Below, piece after piece: positions 1 to 8,108 of a stretch of DNA of 64,000 nt. The notes under the pieces were generated by a model. That model was not told where the DNA came from and searched no databases. It saw nothing but the letters and a program-made list of their open reading frames with translations. The stretch is from Amycolatopsis sp. FDAARGOS 1241 (GTDB lineage Bacteria; Actinomycetota; Actinomycetes; Mycobacteriales; Pseudonocardiaceae), in the NCBI RefSeq assembly GCF_016889705.1, contig NZ_CP069526.1, forward strand, positions 5,890,001 to 5,954,000, given 5' to 3'. Each line of letters starts with the position of its first letter. The first letter of the stretch is position 1. The translations under genes were made by a program, and so were the position numbers.

Positions 1-60
1 CATCTGGTTGGCGGTGGCGCCGCCGAGCATGAGCGCCACGCCTTGGCTCTGCTTGCTCAT
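1..60 (-). CDS. N-terminus of a probable EamA/DMT-family transporter (partial)
   Basis: Only the first 20 codons lie in the window, reading leftward from an ATG at 58-60. The peptide begins MSKQSQGVALMLGGATANQM. A short hydrophobic start with an Ala/Gly-rich ATANQ segment is what I associate with drug/metabolite transporters of the EamA family, but 20 residues are too few to be sure. It is divergent from the LysR gene that starts at 130, the usual layout for a LysR regulator and its target, so the LysR protein probably controls it from the shared 70-bp gap. Confidence 0.45.
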   Translation of the reverse strand, partial: MSKQSQGVALMLGGATANQM

Positions 61-87
61 GACGGCGAGCGTGCGGCACCCGCAAGC

Positions 88-102
88 ATGCGCAAAATGC
101 AT
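88..102. promoter_or_regulatory. LysR-type operator (ATGC-N7-GCAT)
   Basis: ATGCGCAAAATGCAT is an interrupted palindrome with four-base arms and a T-N11-A core, the classic LysR-type binding motif. It lies between the divergent starts at 60 and 130. A TATAC element at 116-120 follows, just before the LysR start. Confidence 0.5.
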
Positions 103-129
103 TCATCGGCCCGGCTATACGCTGGAGTC

Positions 130-984
130 ATGGATCTGGAGCTGCGGCACCTGCGCTGCCTGGTCGCGATCGTGGACACGGGCACGTTCACGGACGCAGC
201 GATCGAGCTCGGAGTTTCCCAAGCGGCGGTATCCCGCACACTTCTTTCGCTGGAATCCGCACTCGGCGTGCGGCTTCTGCACCGCACGAGCCGCAGCACC
301 ACGCCGACCACGGCGGGCGTCCAGGTGCTCGCGCGCGCCCGGCACCTGCTGGCCGAGGCCGACGACCTCGTGCGCGAAGCGACCACCGGCCACACGCGGC
401 TGCGCGTCGGGCACGCGTGGTCCGCGATGGGCCGGCACACCGCGGAGTTCCAGCGCCGCTGGGCCAAGCGGCACCCGGACGTCGAACTGCTGCTGGTACG
501 CACCAACACCGCGACCGGCGGCCTGGCCGAAGGGCTGTGCGATCTCGCCGTGGTGCGCACTGCGATCGACACGTGCCGCTTCGCGCACGCCGTCGTGGGC
601 CACGAAGCCCGCTACTGCGCCATGGCCGCCGACGGCCCGCTGGCGCGCCGCCGCACCGTGACGCTCGCCGACTTGAGCACGCGCGTGCTGGTGATCGACC
701 GCCGCACCGGCACCACGACGACCGGTCTGTGGCCCGAGGCGACCCGCCCGCGCGTGGAATCCACCCACGACATCGACGACTGGCTCGCCGCCATCGCGAC
801 CGGCCGCTGCGTCGGCGTCACGCCGCACTCCACCGTCACCCAGTACCGCCGGGACGGGATCGCGTACCGCCGGGTGCGCGACGCGGCCCCGGTGCCGGTG
901 CAGCTGGTGTGGCGCAGCCACGATCCCCACCCGGCGACACACGCGGCAGTGGCGCTGCTGAGCGAGCTGTACCGGAGCCACTGA
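130..984 (+). CDS. LysR-family transcriptional regulator
   Basis: A 284-residue protein with the LysR layout: an N-terminal winged helix-turn-helix over about residues 1-60 (LRHLRCLVAIVDTGTFTDAA, then SQAAVSRTLLSLE), followed by a periplasmic-binding-protein-like effector domain. The ATG at 130 is chosen over an upstream in-frame ATG at 43 because family members begin with MDLELRHLR. There is no good Shine-Dalgarno sequence, and a TATAC element ends 10 bases upstream, so the mRNA may be leaderless. It is divergent from the transporter-like gene at the left edge, the likely target. The effector is unknown. Confidence 0.9.
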   Translation: MDLELRHLRCLVAIVDTGTFTDAAIELGVSQAAVSRTLLSLESALGVRLLHRTSRSTTPTTAGVQVLARARHLLAEADDLVREATTGHTRLRVGHAWSAMGRHTAEFQRRWAKRHPDVELLLVRTNTATGGLAEGLCDLAVVRTAIDTCRFAHAVVGHEARYCAMAADGPLARRRTVTLADLSTRVLVIDRRTGTTTTGLWPEATRPRVESTHDIDDWLAAIATGRCVGVTPHSTVTQYRRDGIAYRRVRDAAPVPVQLVWRSHDPHPATHAAVALLSELYRSH

Positions 985-1782
985 ACCCCGGCAGGCGCAT
1001 ACCGCCGTCGAAACCACTGTGGACGGTCACCCCTTCGGACCAGTCCGGGCCGCCGGGGTGGACAGCCGGCGCCGCGCGGCGGATGCTCCATTTCGGACAA
1101 ACCGCGAACAGCAGGGGCAGTTTCGGGAGAATTCCCGCTTCCACGCTGGATTCCTGGTCGCTCCGGTCCTGGTCGCGGGCCGCCTCGTCTCGCCGGCGAG
1201 TGCGAGCACCGAAGGCGGATCTCGACTTCGGCGTGTTCGCGTGCAGCTGGGTGTTCAGCAAGAACACACGGAGCTGATCTCGGAAACGGATTCGGCGGCC
1301 GCGCCTGCAAGAACATCCGGCCTCCGGGCAACGCGGTGTGCGCGATCGCCATCGACGCGCTCGTCATCACCGCGAAGAAAGCGCACAGCGAGGAGGAAGT
1401 GCGCGAAGATCTCCTGGACCAAGACCGCATCAGCCGGTGGGCACGTGGTGGCCTTTGCCCGAGGCGGCACGCGCGTCAAGCAAGTCCGCCGCGGCCGCCG
1501 GTGCCTCGACCGCCGGTCGCGTGGAGTTCGGCGGCGGCCGGTACCCGTTCGCCGCACCGAGGTTCCCGCCGGCCGGTGGCGCTGCGACACCCACCGGCCG
1601 GTGTGGTGCGGGGCCGTCCCGTCCACTGTGGAGAAACGGCGTACGCGTGGACGGCCCCGCCCATGATTTCCGGAGGTGTTCCCCACCCGGGGAAGTCGTT
1701 CGCTCTGCGAATTATCACCGTTGCGCGCCCGCGCGCGGTCGGTCATGATGTTCTGGTCCACCCACCACCGAGGAGTGACGAG
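985..1782. other. Long gap without a recognisable gene
   Basis: About 0.8 kb with no ORF I can assign. It contains CCACTGTGGAC at 1014-1024 and CCACTGTGGAG near 1623, copies of a palindrome that recurs in the window. A stretch at about 1290-1440 (frame 1) reads CKNIRPPGNAVCAIAIDALV followed by an acidic EEEVREDLLDQD segment, which looks like a coding remnant, but I could not name it. The rest reads like arginine-rich shadow ORFs. Confidence 0.5.
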
Positions 1783-1884
1783 ATGTCCGGCCTGGAAGAG
1801 CGCGTGCCGTGGTGCCTGATCGGTACCGCGTGCGCTGCACCGCGCTTTCCGCACGCTGCCGAGACCCCAGGCTCCACGCCGTGA
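1783..1884 (+). CDS. Possible 33-residue peptide with two cysteines
   Basis: An ATG at 1783 is preceded by GAGGAG and opens a 33-codon ORF (MSGLEERVPWCLIGTACAAP...) ending in TGA at 1882-1884. A loose promoter pair, TTGCGC (1721-1726) and CATGAT (1744-1749), lies upstream with a 17-bp spacer. The ORF ends 26 bases before a strong hairpin-plus-T-tract terminator, and tRNA-Cys follows. It could be a leader peptide or nothing at all; I know of no homologue. The SD and position are seen in the sequence, and the function is not known. Confidence 0.3.
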   Translation: MSGLEERVPWCLIGTACAAPRFPHAAETPGSTP

Positions 1885-1910
1885 CGTGCCCAGGCACGCC
1901 GCAGCTGGGA

Positions 1911-1946
1911 GCCGCCCGTCGGGAGACCGATCAGGGCGGCCTTTTT
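1911..1946 (+). terminator. Intrinsic terminator or attenuator-like hairpin
   Basis: GCCGCCC (1911-1917) pairs perfectly with GGGCGGC (1934-1940) and is followed by CTTTTT. It lies 29 bases upstream of tRNA-Cys. It would end transcription coming from the small ORF at 1783 or further left. Confidence 0.6.
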
Positions 1947-1975
1947 GTACTCCATGCCATTTCGCCCGACTCCCC

Positions 1976-2049
1976 GACCACGTGCCCGAACGGCAAGGGC
2001 ACCGCCTGCAAAGCGGGGCAAACCGGTTCGACTCCGGTCGTGGTCTCCA
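1976..2049 (+). tRNA. tRNA-Cys (GCA), CCA encoded
   Basis: A cloverleaf can be drawn by hand. The acceptor GACCACG (1976-1982) pairs with CGTGGTC, discriminator T is at 2046 and the encoded CCA at 2047-2049. The anticodon loop CTGCAAA has GCA at 2008-2010. The T-arm is ACCGG-TTCGACT-CCGGT. The D-loop contains GG. The body is 71 nt without CCA, the usual size of actinobacterial tRNA-Cys. The outermost pair of the anticodon stem (A-G) is a mismatch and the D-stem is short, so it is slightly unusual. The HNH gene starts 31 bases downstream. Confidence 0.85.
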
Positions 2050-2080
2050 CCTTGACCTGTGGAAGGAGGTGCCCGTCGCC

Positions 2081-2548
2081 ATGGGTGTCCTGGTCCTCAA
2101 CGCCGGCTACGAGCCCCTGCACACCGTCTCAGTACCCCACGCGATCCGGATGCTCGTCCGGCACGTCGCGGTCGTGCACGAGAGCGACGGCGCCGATCTC
2201 GGTGTCTTCCCGCGGCCGAAGGTCGTGCGGCTGATCCGGTACGTCGTGATGAAGTGGCGCTACTGCGGCCCGCCCCGGTGGTCGCGTCGCGGTGTGCTGC
2301 AGCGCGACGGCCACCAGTGCGCCTACTGCGGCCGCCACGCCACCACCGTCGACCACGTGGTGCCGCTCTCGCGCGGCGGCGAGCGCACGAGCTGGCTGAA
2401 CACCGTCGCCGCGTGCGGTGGCACGGCGCGCAGCTGCAACGCGCGCAAGGCCGACCGCACGCCCGCGGAGGCCGGGCTGACCCTGCGGTTCACCCCGCGC
2501 GTGCCGACGTGGGACGAGCTGCACCCGCTACGCGCATCGTCCACATGA
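2081..2548 (+). CDS. HNH endonuclease
   Basis: A 155-residue protein with an HNH nuclease core in its second half: C80-x2-C83, the catalytic D91-H92 pair (VDHVVPLSRGG), N107, and a second cysteine pair C112/C119 followed by N120-ARK. Related HNH proteins usually have C-x2-C at the second site; here the spacing is six residues, from a small GGTARS insertion. The ATG at 2081 has a textbook AAGGAGGT at 2063-2070. The N-terminal 70 residues (VLVLNAGYEPL...) are typical of this actinobacterial HNH family. The biological substrate is unknown. It immediately follows tRNA-Cys and may be co-transcribed with it. Confidence 0.85.
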   Translation: MGVLVLNAGYEPLHTVSVPHAIRMLVRHVAVVHESDGADLGVFPRPKVVRLIRYVVMKWRYCGPPRWSRRGVLQRDGHQCAYCGRHATTVDHVVPLSRGGERTSWLNTVAACGGTARSCNARKADRTPAEAGLTLRFTPRVPTWDELHPLRASST

Positions 2549-2604
2549 GACACGTGCTCGCGAGGTGCGCCCGGCGTTAAGCCGGTTCCGCTTAGGGGCT
2601 GCTG

Positions 2605-4198
2605 TTGTGCTTGTCGGCCATCGACGCCGCCGCCGAAGCCGCGGTGCGGGTGATCGCGTACTTCGACGAGCTCGTGACCCGCCGCGCGACACTGCCCGAC
2701 CTGGTGCGCGCCACAGCGTCGCCGGCCGAATGCGTCGCCGGCCCGCGCCACGGCGACGGACCGCCGCTGCGCTTCCGCCCCGACGGCACCCCCGCCGCCG
2801 GGGCGGAAGCACGCCCGGCCGCGACCGAAGCCGGCGGCGCCGCGAGCCAAACGGTGGTCCACGAGCGTGCAACCGACCTCGACGATCACACCCGGGCGGA
2901 AGCACACCCGGCCGCGACCGAGACCGGCGGCGCCGCGAGCCAAACGGTGACACGCGAGGGTGCACCTGAGCTCGGCGGCGCCACCGCCCTCGGCGATCAC
3001 ACCCGGGCGGAAGCGCGCGGTGCCGCGCCCCGGCGCTGCCGCTGCGACCAACGTCGGCGACCACACCACCGGTGCAGACGCGGACACCGGCGCCTCCGGC
3101 TCGGCTGCCAACACCGCGGCCGCCGACCCCGCCGGTACGGAAGCGCGTCCCACCGCCATTCGTCCCGGCGACCGCTCCACCCGGTCAGGTGCGCACACCG
3201 CCGCGGCCATGCTCGTCGGTGCCGCCGCAACCGACCCCCACGGCTCGGAGGCGGAAGCAGGCCCGGCCGCAGCCCACCGCGGCGGCTCCGCTACCGAGCC
3301 GGGCGCGCGCTCCAGCGCGGCCGTGGGCCGCGCCGGCGCGGAGGCGGCGGTGCGCGTCGTAGCCGCCGGGCGGGTGTGGCTGGAACGCACGGCGGGGCCC
3401 GGGCCTCTCGATGATCTCGTGCTGGAGCGCTTCGCGATCGCCGCGTGGTTGCTCGGGCCGGCGCCGCAGGTGGCACCTCCGCACCTGGCGGATCCGGCGC
3501 TCGTCGAGCTCGTGCCGGGTGAGCGGGCGGCCGCGGCGGACCGGTCGCGTGCCCTCACCCCGCTGGGGCTGGACGCAGGGCGCCCGCCGCGGGTCATCGC
3601 CGCCGGCACCGAGGACGGAAGCGCCGCGCTCAGCGTGGCGGCGAGGGGAACCGCGGTGGGCGCACGCGTCGCCGTGGTCGGGCACGTCGCGGCGGTGCTG
3701 CTGCAACCCCGCGAGGGCTCCGAAACCGTCGTTTCCACGCTGCGCCCAGCCCTCTCCTCGCGCGCCGCCGAGCGCTCGCCGGCGGGCACCGTCCGCGTCG
3801 GGATCGGCGACGCCGTCCCCACCCTCGACATCTGTCGGTCCTGGCTTCAGGCGCGCCTCGCCGAACGCTTCGCCGTGCCCGCCACCGACCCCGTCGTGGT
3901 CCACCGCGGCGACCTCGGCTCGCTCACCTTGCTCGCCGAGCTCCTGCCTGAGCACCTCCGCTCCCATCCCGGCGTCCGAGCCCTCGACGCGCTCGGCCCG
4001 CCGGACCGGGAACCCTGGAAGCCTTTTGCCGCACGGGTTCCCTGCGGCAAGCGGCTGTCGTGCCGCACCGTCACCACAGCTCCGTCGCCACGCGTCTGGC
4101 CCGCGCCGAAGATTCCCTGGGCTGGGCCGTCGACGACCCCGCCGGCCGCTTCCGCGCCAGACTCGCCTCTGGCCCACCGGCTGGCACGTCGCGCCTGA
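2605..4198 (+). pseudogene. Frameshifted PucR-family regulator
   Basis: Three frames must be joined to recover the protein. Frame 1 from a TTG at 2605 gives the family's N-terminal helix (AEAAVRVIAYFDELVTRRAT). Frame 2 from about 3040 to 3990 gives VWLERTAGPGPLDDLVLERF and the GGDEF-like middle domain (VRVGIGDAVPTLDICRSWLQ). Frame 1 from about 3990 to 4165 gives the C-terminal helix-turn-helix (GTLEAFCRTGSLRQAA, HRHHSSVATRLARAEDSLGW). Frame 2 then supplies the natural end HRLARRA before TGA. At least three single-base shifts are therefore present, and an Ala/Thr-rich linker is expanded by tandem repeats. PucR proteins regulate catabolic genes; this copy cannot be made whole. Confidence 0.75.
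2801..3014 (+). repeat. Tandem repeats inside the PucR pseudogene
   Basis: A unit of about 56 bases at 2801-2856 recurs at 2894-2949 with only a few changes (period 93). The 21-base segment at 2883-2903 recurs exactly at 2994-3014 (period 111). In frame 1 the repeat encodes DDHTRAEAHPAATETGGAAS-type Ala/Thr/Glu-rich sequence. The region between the two good PucR domains appears to have grown by slippage or unequal exchange. Confidence 0.8.
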
Positions 4199-4311
4199 GA
4201 CAGCCCAACCGTCACCACCAGAGCAACGGCCCGAAGCCGCACCACGGCCACACTCGGCCTTCGAGAGACGCGCAACCACTGTCCGTACGACACCACTTCC
4301 GAATCAGAGAA

Positions 4312-5264
4312 TCAGCGGAGCTCCACCCCGAGCGCCCGAGCCGGCACCACCCTCGCCTCCCCTTCTTCCCTCCGGGTCACCGCGGCATGCCGCACCATCG
4401 CCGACCCGTGAAACGTCCCCGGGAACAAGTGCAGCTCCGTCGGCACGCCGGCAGCCAGCAACGCCTGGGCGTACGCGATCCCCTCGTCCCGCAACGGATC
4501 GAACTCCATCACCGATACGTACGCGCGCGGCATTCCCGCGAGCTCCGTCGCCCGCGCCGACGCCGCGTACACGGGAACCTCCGCCGTTCCCCGAACCCCT
4601 TCACCGAGATAACAAGTCCCAGCTGAACTCGGCGTTCGGCAGGTTCCACAGTGGAGTGTCGACGAACCGCCGCATGCTCCCCGTCCGCAACCGGTCGTCG
4701 ATCTCCGGCACCCCAAGGAATTGGAACGCGATGGCCGGCCGACCGCGATCGCGTGCCAGCAACGCCAGCGCCGCGGCCAGCCTCCCCCGGCGCTGGTCCC
4801 GTGGATCACGACCCACTCCGGATCGACGCCGAGCTCACCGCCGTTCTTCACGGCCTACACCAGCGCCGCGTAGCAGTCCTCGAGTCCCGCCGGATACGGG
4901 TTCTCCGGCGCCAGCCGGTAGTCCACCGACACCACCCCGACACCGAGGTCGCGGGCCAGCGCGACCGCGCGCGGGTGATCGGTCCCCAGGGTGCCCACGA
5001 TGAACCCACCACCGTGGATGTTGAACAGCAACGCCGGCGAGGCGGCCCCGTCCGGTGTGTACACACGCACCCGAACGTCGGGCGCGCCCTCCGGCCCGGG
5101 CACGAGTTCGTCGCGCACCGTCAGGCCGGTCTCGTCGACATCGCCGAGCACCTCGGCCAGCACGGTCTTCATCTGCTCGCACGCCGCGGGCAGGTCCCGC
5201 AGGTTGCCGGTGTCGGGCAGCATCAACAATGCGGCGGCGATCTCGGCGTCGAACAGTAGTCCAT
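4312..5264 (-). pseudogene. Decayed HSL-family (hormone-sensitive-lipase-like) esterase
   Basis: All landmarks of an alpha/beta-hydrolase of the HSL family can be found, but not in one frame: the oxyanion HGGGF, the nucleophile motif GTSAGG, the acid region EFDPLRDEG and the histidine in PGTFHGS. Reading from the right, there is an in-frame TAG at 4855-4857 (after DCYAALV), a one-base loss just after GTSAGG near 4790, and a one-base gain near 4610 that restores the frame. The likely original start is ATG 5262-5264, with GGAGGAG before it, but it is also out of frame with the body. The substrate would have been a short-chain ester. It follows the OCD and aminotransferase genes on the same strand. 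Confidence 0.8.
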
Positions 5265-5377
5265 CGGTCTCCTCCAGATGGCGGGCCTGCCGTCCATCCT
5301 TCCGGCCCGGACCGCCAACCGCACCGGAAAACCGTCGCCGGCCCGCACACGCGCACCCGCCACGCGGCGGCACCCGC

Positions 5378-6249
5378 TCAGCCGAGGTGCGTGAACACCG
5401 CCGTCGCCACCGCCGCGTCGGCGACGCCCACGCCGGTGAGGTCCGCGATAGTGAGCCCGGAGCGTTCGGGGACGCCGTCGCGCAGAACCAGACCGGCCGA
5501 GACGTCCGCGCCGGCCCCGACGACACCCGCGCGGACCGCGTTGCCGAAATCGCCGTGGGCGAGGCACTGGTCGTGGTCGTCGGTGGCGATCGTGGTGGCC
5601 CGGTCGAACAGGCCCGGCGGCAGTTCGGCCTTGCCGGGCAGGTCGGTGCCGATGCCGGTCACGTGCTGGACGCCCGCGGAAAACGCCTCCGCCGGCGCCA
5701 GCGGGCTCGTCGATGGCGTCGCCGTGATCACGCAGGGCGCGCCCGCCGCCTCTTCGGCCGTCGCCGGTACCGCCTTGAGGCCGGCGGTGGCCAGCTCCGC
5801 ACACAGCTGCCGCACGGCGTCGGGCCGCCGGCCGCACACGCGCACGCGGCTCAGCTGACGCAGTTCGGCCAGCCATTCCACCTGCAGCCGGGCCTGCAAA
5901 CCCGTGCCGAAGACGGCCACCTCGTCGACGTCGGCGGGCGTCAGCGCGTGGGTGGCACACCCGTCGTGGCGTCCAGCACGAGCACAAGGCCGCTGTTGGT
6001 CGGCAAACCGCGTTCGGCGTTGCGGTAGAAGCCCGAAGCCACCTTCACCGCGAAGTGCGAGGAGCCCGCCAAGTGCCCGGCTTTCACGTGGCAATCGCCT
6101 TCGGCATCGGCGAACCACAGCGCGATCGGCTGCGGCATCATCGTGCGGCCATCGGCGTGCGCGACAAGGGCCGTGCGCACGGCGTCGAACACGAGGTTCC
6201 GCGTGGCCACGGCCTCGATCTCGGCCAGCCCCAGCACTTCCAGCGTCAT
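5378..6249 (-). pseudogene. Frameshifted ornithine cyclodeaminase / mu-crystallin family gene
   Basis: The N-terminal third (from ATG 6247-6249, MTLEVLGLAEIEAVATRNLV) and the C-terminal two thirds (VAVFGTGLQARLQVEWLAEL, the Rossmann segment, to ADAAVATAVFTHLG) belong to one OCD/mu-crystallin protein but lie in different frames. The shift is near 5945, where LDATTGVP should run into THALTPADVDEV. Family members are NAD(P)-dependent ornithine cyclodeaminases, ketimine reductases or alanine dehydrogenases; which one cannot be told. The start overlaps the stop of the upstream aminotransferase as ATGA, so they were one operon. A single shift could also be a sequencing error. Confidence 0.75.
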
Positions 6250-7379
6250 CGCCGCTCTTCCAGGAACTCCGCCCACGCCGCCAGTCCTTCGTCCGGGTCC
6301 CGCCTGCCGACGCCGACGCGGAACCGGTCCGCCGGCGTCGGAGTGAGTTCCGACCGGTAGATGCTCGACGGCAGCAGCAAGACCCCGCGCTGCTCGACGA
6401 GTTCGGTGCACATGGCCTCGACGCCGTCCGCGCCGAGGTAACGCGGGAAGCACACGCAGCCGCCACGCGGCGCCGTCCACTCGAACAGGTCCGGGAACCG
6501 CGCGAAGAACGCGTCGAACTTCGGCACGTTTTCGGCGATCACCGCGCGGTTGCGCGCCAGGATCGTGTCGCGCGCCCGCAGCCCGATCAGTGCGAGCACC
6601 TCGCTGGGTGCGGAGTTGCAGATCGACGTGTAGTGCTTCGCCCGCTCGAGCCGCCGCAGGATCTCCGGGTCGTGGCAGGCGATCCAGCCGACGCGCAGGC
6701 CGGGGAGCCCGTAGGCCTTGGACATGACGTTGAGCGACAGCGCCGAGGCCGACAGGTCGGCCGCCTGCGGCAGCGTCGCGGCCGGGTCGGGCTCCAGTCC
6801 GCGGTAGACCTCGTCGCTGAACAGCAGGATGCCGCGGTCGTCGCACAGCCGGATCAGCCGCGTCCAGGTGTCGAGGTCCGGCACGGCGCCGGTCGGGTTG
6901 TTCGGGAAGTTGACCGACACGATGCGGGTGTTCGGCCGCAGGTGCCGCTCGATCTCGTCGACGTCGAGCGCCCAGCCGGCCTCCTCCCGCAGCGCGACGC
7001 CGGTGACCTCGGCGATCGACAGGGGGATCGTCTCGGCGGCCTGGTAGTTCGGCGTGATGACGACGATGTGGTCGCCGGGTTCGAGCAGTGTGCGCATCGC
7101 CAGGTAGAGGCCTTCTTCCGCGCCGGCGAAGCACAGCACGTGCTCCGGGCCGACCTCGGTGTAGGTCCGCGCGATCTCCTCGCGCAGCGCGGGCAGGCCG
7201 TAGGTCTCGGTATAGCCGAGGGTGAGGTTCTCCCAGCGTTCGCGGCCGTCGTCGTCGGCGAGCGCCAGCAGCTCACTGACTGTGAAGGTCTGCACATCGG
7301 ACGCGGTCAGGTGGTAGCGGGCGGTGAACTCCCACCGGGAGAAGTACGTTTCCAGCCGGAAGTCAGGAAGCGTCGGCAT
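6246..7379 (-). CDS. PLP-dependent class I/II aminotransferase
   Basis: A 377-residue fold-type I aminotransferase. NPTG at 161-164, the pyridine-nitrogen aspartate D189 (FSDEVYRGLE), the Schiff-base lysine K221 (MSKAYGLPG) and the phosphate/carboxylate arginine region (GLRVGW) are all present. The substrate is unknown. Its ATG lies inside the end of the regulator gene (17-bp overlap), and its stop overlaps the OCD-family start. The order regulator, aminotransferase, OCD-family enzyme points to an amino-acid catabolic operon. It is intact while its downstream partner is broken. Confidence 0.9.
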   Translation of the reverse strand: MPTLPDFRLETYFSRWEFTARYHLTASDVQTFTVSELLALADDDGRERWENLTLGYTETYGLPALREEIARTYTEVGPEHVLCFAGAEEGLYLAMRTLLEPGDHIVVITPNYQAAETIPLSIAEVTGVALREEAGWALDVDEIERHLRPNTRIVSVNFPNNPTGAVPDLDTWTRLIRLCDDRGILLFSDEVYRGLEPDPAATLPQAADLSASALSLNVMSKAYGLPGLRVGWIACHDPEILRRLERAKHYTSICNSAPSEVLALIGLRARDTILARNRAVIAENVPKFDAFFARFPDLFEWTAPRGGCVCFPRYLGADGVEAMCTELVEQRGVLLLPSSIYRSELTPTPADRFRVGVGRRDPDEGLAAWAEFLEERR

Positions 7380-7992
7380 CGGGCTCCTTGCGCAGGTCGG
7401 CGAGCAGTTGGTAAGTGGTGGAGCGGGAGATCCGCAGCGCGCGGGCCACCACGGGCACGGACCGGCGCTGGGCGAACACGCCGACGGCGTCGAGCCGTGC
7501 GAGAAGCACCAGGCGCTGTTCGCGGGTCAACGCCTCGACGGGCGTGGCGTGGTCGCGGACGAACTCGCCCACCACGTCGTTGAGTGTTTCCGTCCAGTCG
7601 CGTTCGAACAACGCCTGTGGCTGACCGGTCACGGGAGCTGCGAAACCGGACAACAGCTGCGCGGCCTGGTCGAACGCGGTGCGGTCGACGTTCACACAGA
7701 GCACCACCTCGGCGTTGCCGTGTTCGTCGCGCACAACGGCGCTCACACTCGACAGCCGCCGCCCGTCGGGCAGCGACTTCGGGTACGGGCCGTAGACGTC
7801 CTTGCCCGCGGGCCGCAGCCTGTCGAGCTCGCCGAGCAGCGACGGATCCCCGGGCTCTCGCCCGGATAACGCGTTCCAGATCCCGAGCACGCTGTCCGTG
7901 CGTGGGTCGTGCAGCACCACCTCCGCGTGCGGGGAAAGCAGGCGCACGATCGCCTCGCACGCCGGGGCCCAACGGCTCATCCTCCCGTCCAT
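7363..7992 (-). CDS. YheO/DauR-family PAS-like and HTH transcriptional regulator
   Basis: About 209 residues. The N-terminal part (AIVRLLSPHAEVVLHDPRTD) is the PAS-like YheO domain and the C-terminal 60 residues (ARALRISRSTTYQLLADLRK) are the DauR-type helix-turn-helix. The ATG at 7992 is preferred to one at 8031: the upstream inverted repeat would then lie in the promoter, and TAGTGT ends 8 bases before the ATG, allowing a leaderless mRNA. DauR members control D-amino-acid use, which fits the aminotransferase and OCD-family genes it precedes and overlaps. Confidence 0.8.
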   Translation of the reverse strand: MDGRMSRWAPACEAIVRLLSPHAEVVLHDPRTDSVLGIWNALSGREPGDPSLLGELDRLRPAGKDVYGPYPKSLPDGRRLSSVSAVVRDEHGNAEVVLCVNVDRTAFDQAAQLLSGFAAPVTGQPQALFERDWTETLNDVVGEFVRDHATPVEALTREQRLVLLARLDAVGVFAQRRSVPVVARALRISRSTTYQLLADLRKEPDADAS

Positions 7993-7999
7993 GGATGTG

Positions 8000-8030
8000 G
8001 ACACTACATCCAGCGTGGACGAAGTGTCCA
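8000..8030. promoter_or_regulatory. Inverted repeat over the promoter of the YheO-type regulator
   Basis: GGACACT (8000-8006) and AGTGTCC (8024-8030) are perfect seven-base arms separated by 17 bases. On the minus strand one arm covers the -35 position and the other overlaps a TAGTGT -10 element. This is a good autoregulatory operator, shared with the divergent OYE gene. Confidence 0.5.
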
Positions 8031-8108
8031 TTCACCTCGGAATGACCGGTCTTCAGTCTGTACCGGACCGCACACTTCGATCTGCACGATCCAGACAGTG
8101 GAGGCACC

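Noticed and set aside
1255..2100. Long minus-strand ORF across the tRNA-Cys
   Set aside because: It crosses a tRNA and a terminator and is Arg/Ser-rich without any recognisable domain.
2801..3014. Regularly spaced repeats considered as a CRISPR array
   Set aside because: Only two to three copies, unequal periods, and the repeats are in frame with a protein linker; no cas genes.
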